Shown here in pieces: positions 33,824 to 35,753 of a stretch of 35,753 nucleotides of DNA; within the stretch, counting starts at the first letter, position 1; every line of letters starts with the position of its first letter. A program made the translations under genes and the position numbers. The stretch is from Abditibacteriota bacterium. Lineage in GTDB: Bacteria; Armatimonadota; UBA5829. The stretch covers positions 1 through 35,753 of the forward strand of contig JAFZNQ010000036.1 in the NCBI GenBank assembly GCA_017552965.1. Direction: 5' to 3'. Under the pieces are notes generated by a model. It did not search any database. It was not told where the DNA came from and saw nothing but the letters and a program-made list of their open reading frames with translations.

Positions 33824-35753
33824 ATGAAAAAGATATATCTGACTATACTTATATTAGGACTTGGAATCATGACACACACTTTGTCAGCCTCGGTGTATGA
33901 CTTTGACGGCACCATTTCCTGCGAGACTCTGGAAGCCTATCTGTCCAGAGCCATAGTGATGAGCGGCATGTGCAACGAGGGCGTGGGCTACCTGGACGAA
34001 AACGTGCGGGCCATAACCAACGTAAAGGCCAAATATCTGGGCAGGGCCGCCCTGGCCTGGGCCTGCCCGGCGGATGACGAACGCCACTTTGCCTCCGCCC
34101 GGGCAGGGGCGGAAAGGATACACGCCATAGACCCCGACATCATACTCCAGGCCTGCGTGTTCGAAGCCGTGTATTCCTGTAAGAGCCCGGAGGGCATCAA
34201 GTCAGGCAGGACCGCAGGGGTAGAAAACATACCCATACCCGCATGGGTGTTCGAAGCCTTCGGCCTGCCTGTGGAAAAGCGCAATTTTGACTATGAGGCC
34301 ATGCTGTTCCCCGACGGGTATCTGCGGAACATGTGGGCCGACGGCGCCTCCGTGCCGGACGTGACTCAGCAGGAGACCCAGCTGTGGTTTTACTACAGGG
34401 CCCGGCGCTATATAGACGCGGGCTACGAATCCATCCATTTCGGCCAGGCGGACCTGGTGGGCTCCCGGGACGAGGGGCGCAAGGTGTGGACACGGCTCCT
34501 TACGATGGTGCGGGAATACGCCAGGGAGCACGCCCGCAGGCACTACGTGCTGTGCGACGCCCACTTTTTCGCCCGCAACGCCAAGGTGGGAGACAAATAT
34601 CTGTGGGACTTTTTCGCCTTTCCCCTGAGGCCGGTGTCCGGCACAGTGCCCTTTGAAGCATATCTGGCCATAGGCCACGGAGACGCGGGCTACAGGACCA
34701 TGCCCCCGGGCATCCATCCCGCAGGCTGGAGGTGCGACGTGATCCCCCAGCTCTACGAGGTGGACAACTTTTTCGGCGGCATCGACGGCGCGCCCTTCAA
34801 CAACGTGTGGGGCGCCGACGAGATTGGCTGGTTCGCCAACTGCAGCGAGGAATACCGCAACCGCTGGCTGGCGTATGCGGTGGACTGGCTGAAGGAAAAC
34901 TCACCCCGGGGCTACATGTCCATGCCCGGGCTGCGCGGCGCCACCGTGCCTTTGGGTGTAGAGCCCCGGCGTGGCGTCACCTACAGGTTCAACACCAAAA
35001 GCGACGCCTGCCCCGAAGGCTTCAGCCAGGAGGAGACGGTAAAGGAGATCTTTGCCCGCCCCTTTGAGTGGCTCCCCCTGGGCAGCGTGAAGCCCGAAAA
35101 GACCGGACGGAGAGAGCTGCTGGGCTTCAGGCCGGGCAAGGCCACGCTGGACGAGACCTTTGACGCGCCTTATTTCTCGCCCAACACCATATACACCGAC
35201 GAAGGCCTCGGGCTCCTCTACAAGGCCTACGGAGCCTTCAGCCCCGCCGACACGGCGGCGGCAGCCAAAAAGGAAATAGAGGAAAAGGGAGTGCCCCGAA
35301 GGGAGCCCCTGGTGACAGAAGAAGGCCTGAGCTTTACGGGCAGCCAGACCCTGAGCCTCGACGCCCACACCGGCCCCGAGTTCAGCCTGTTCGTCACCCT
35401 GCGGCTGGACGACAAGGCCTTTGAGGAAGACTTTATGCTGCTGGGCACCGGAGAGTATTTGCAGAACGGGTATTATATCAAATACTACGGCAAGGACGAC
35501 CAGCTCTACGGCGAGGCGGCCGACGGCACCGGGGAGCGCCGGGTGGCAGACTTTGCCTATCCCAAAGACGGGCGGGGCCATACCATCGGCCTGATCTGCG
35601 ACGGCAAGGAGCTGACCGCCTGGCTGGACGGCCGGATCCGCTCCCGGATCCCCTGCGGTCCCATGAAGGAGAGCGGCAACAATCTGAACTTTGGCAACGG
35701 CCTGAAGGGCTGCCTGATAAAGGACATGAAGCTCTACAACTACGCCGTGACCG
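33824..35753 (+). CDS. Large secreted protein with LamG-like domain, incomplete at window end
   Basis: The reading frame is open from the ATG at 33824 to the last base (643 codons), so the stop lies beyond the window. A signal peptide is visible (KKIYLTILILGLGIMTHTLSA). Residues about 20-390 form an unassigned domain, perhaps a glycoside-hydrolase-like barrel, with YDFDGTIS, WACPADDERHF, SIHFGQADLVG, VLCDAHFF and VDNFFGGIDGAPFNNVWG. From about 500 to the end a concanavalin/LamG-like beta-sandwich is recognisable (FSLFVTLRLDD, GYYIKYYG, AWLDGRIRSRIPC, LKGCLIKDMKLYNYAV). It starts 6 nt after the oxidoreductase with GAGGAAAC before the ATG. Extracellular glycan binding or breakdown is inferred. 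Confidence 0.75.
   Translation, partial: MKKIYLTILILGLGIMTHTLSASVYDFDGTISCETLEAYLSRAIVMSGMCNEGVGYLDENVRAITNVKAKYLGRAALAWACPADDERHFASARAGAERIHAIDPDIILQACVFEAVYSCKSPEGIKSGRTAGVENIPIPAWVFEAFGLPVEKRNFDYEAMLFPDGYLRNMWADGASVPDVTQQETQLWFYYRARRYIDAGYESIHFGQADLVGSRDEGRKVWTRLLTMVREYAREHARRHYVLCDAHFFARNAKVGDKYLWDFFAFPLRPVSGTVPFEAYLAIGHGDAGYRTMPPGIHPAGWRCDVIPQLYEVDNFFGGIDGAPFNNVWGADEIGWFANCSEEYRNRWLAYAVDWLKENSPRGYMSMPGLRGATVPLGVEPRRGVTYRFNTKSDACPEGFSQEETVKEIFARPFEWLPLGSVKPEKTGRRELLGFRPGKATLDETFDAPYFSPNTIYTDEGLGLLYKAYGAFSPADTAAAAKKEIEEKGVPRREPLVTEEGLSFTGSQTLSLDAHTGPEFSLFVTLRLDDKAFEEDFMLLGTGEYLQNGYYIKYYGKDDQLYGEAADGTGERRVADFAYPKDGRGHTIGLICDGKELTAWLDGRIRSRIPCGPMKESGNNLNFGNGLKGCLIKDMKLYNYAVT

Overview
The window is a GC-rich, densely packed bacterial chromosome segment with about 30 protein genes, short gaps and many 1-14 nt overlaps. 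No rRNA, tRNA, CRISPR array, transposase, integrase or phage gene was seen. Lineage cannot be fixed from sequence alone. The obg-proBA-nadD-LCP-rsfS order, the tmk-darA-holB order, a CIRCE operator before groESL, an LCP protein and a Ycf45/SpoIIIAA-like R3H ATPase all point to a Terrabacteria-type organism (Firmicutes, Armatimonadota or a relative). The IMP dehydrogenase is unexpectedly eukaryote-like.

Layout: (1) 1-7048, plus strand: a housekeeping operon of a hotdog thioesterase, Obg GTPase, proline synthesis kinase and reductase, NAD synthesis NadD, an LCP cell-wall ligase, RsfS and a TPR membrane protein. (2) 7092-9120, plus: CIRCE-controlled groES-groEL ending in a bidirectional terminator. 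(3) 9182-14432, minus: sppA-polA-unknown 511-residue protein, joined by ATGA overlaps. (4) 14483-21609, minus: hisF-hisI-rsmE-R3H ATPase-tmk-darA-holB-guaB, with a hisF promoter at one end and a guaB terminator at the other. (5) 21642-30135, minus: a seven-gene signalling operon described below. (6) 30140-32427, minus: a secreted metallophosphoesterase and a membrane-anchored DUF6273-like protein. (7) 32520-35753, plus: a Gfo/Idh/MocA oxidoreductase and a large secreted protein with a LamG-like domain that runs off the window, probably for carbohydrate use.

The most unusual part is region 5. One promoter and one leader hairpin precede a Ser/Thr kinase, a coiled-coil protein with a hydrophobic N-terminus, a double-zinc-ribbon FHA protein, an NrdG-like radical SAM protein, a two-domain Clp/ClpB-like AAA+ protein whose first AAA domain has lost its P-loop, a PP2C phosphatase and a polytopic membrane protein. 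Adjacent genes overlap or nearly abut, so they are probably co-produced. The kinase N-terminus carries repeated Thr-x-Val motifs that could be phosphorylated and bound by the FHA protein. I know of no described system with this composition; its role is unknown.

A shared extended -10 element, TGTGNTAYAAT, precedes five transcription units on both strands and appears to be the main vegetative promoter signature of this organism. Other oddities include an RsfS gene without a canonical start codon in its full-length form, a GroEL without the Gly-Gly-Met tail and a PolA with a degenerate proofreading domain.
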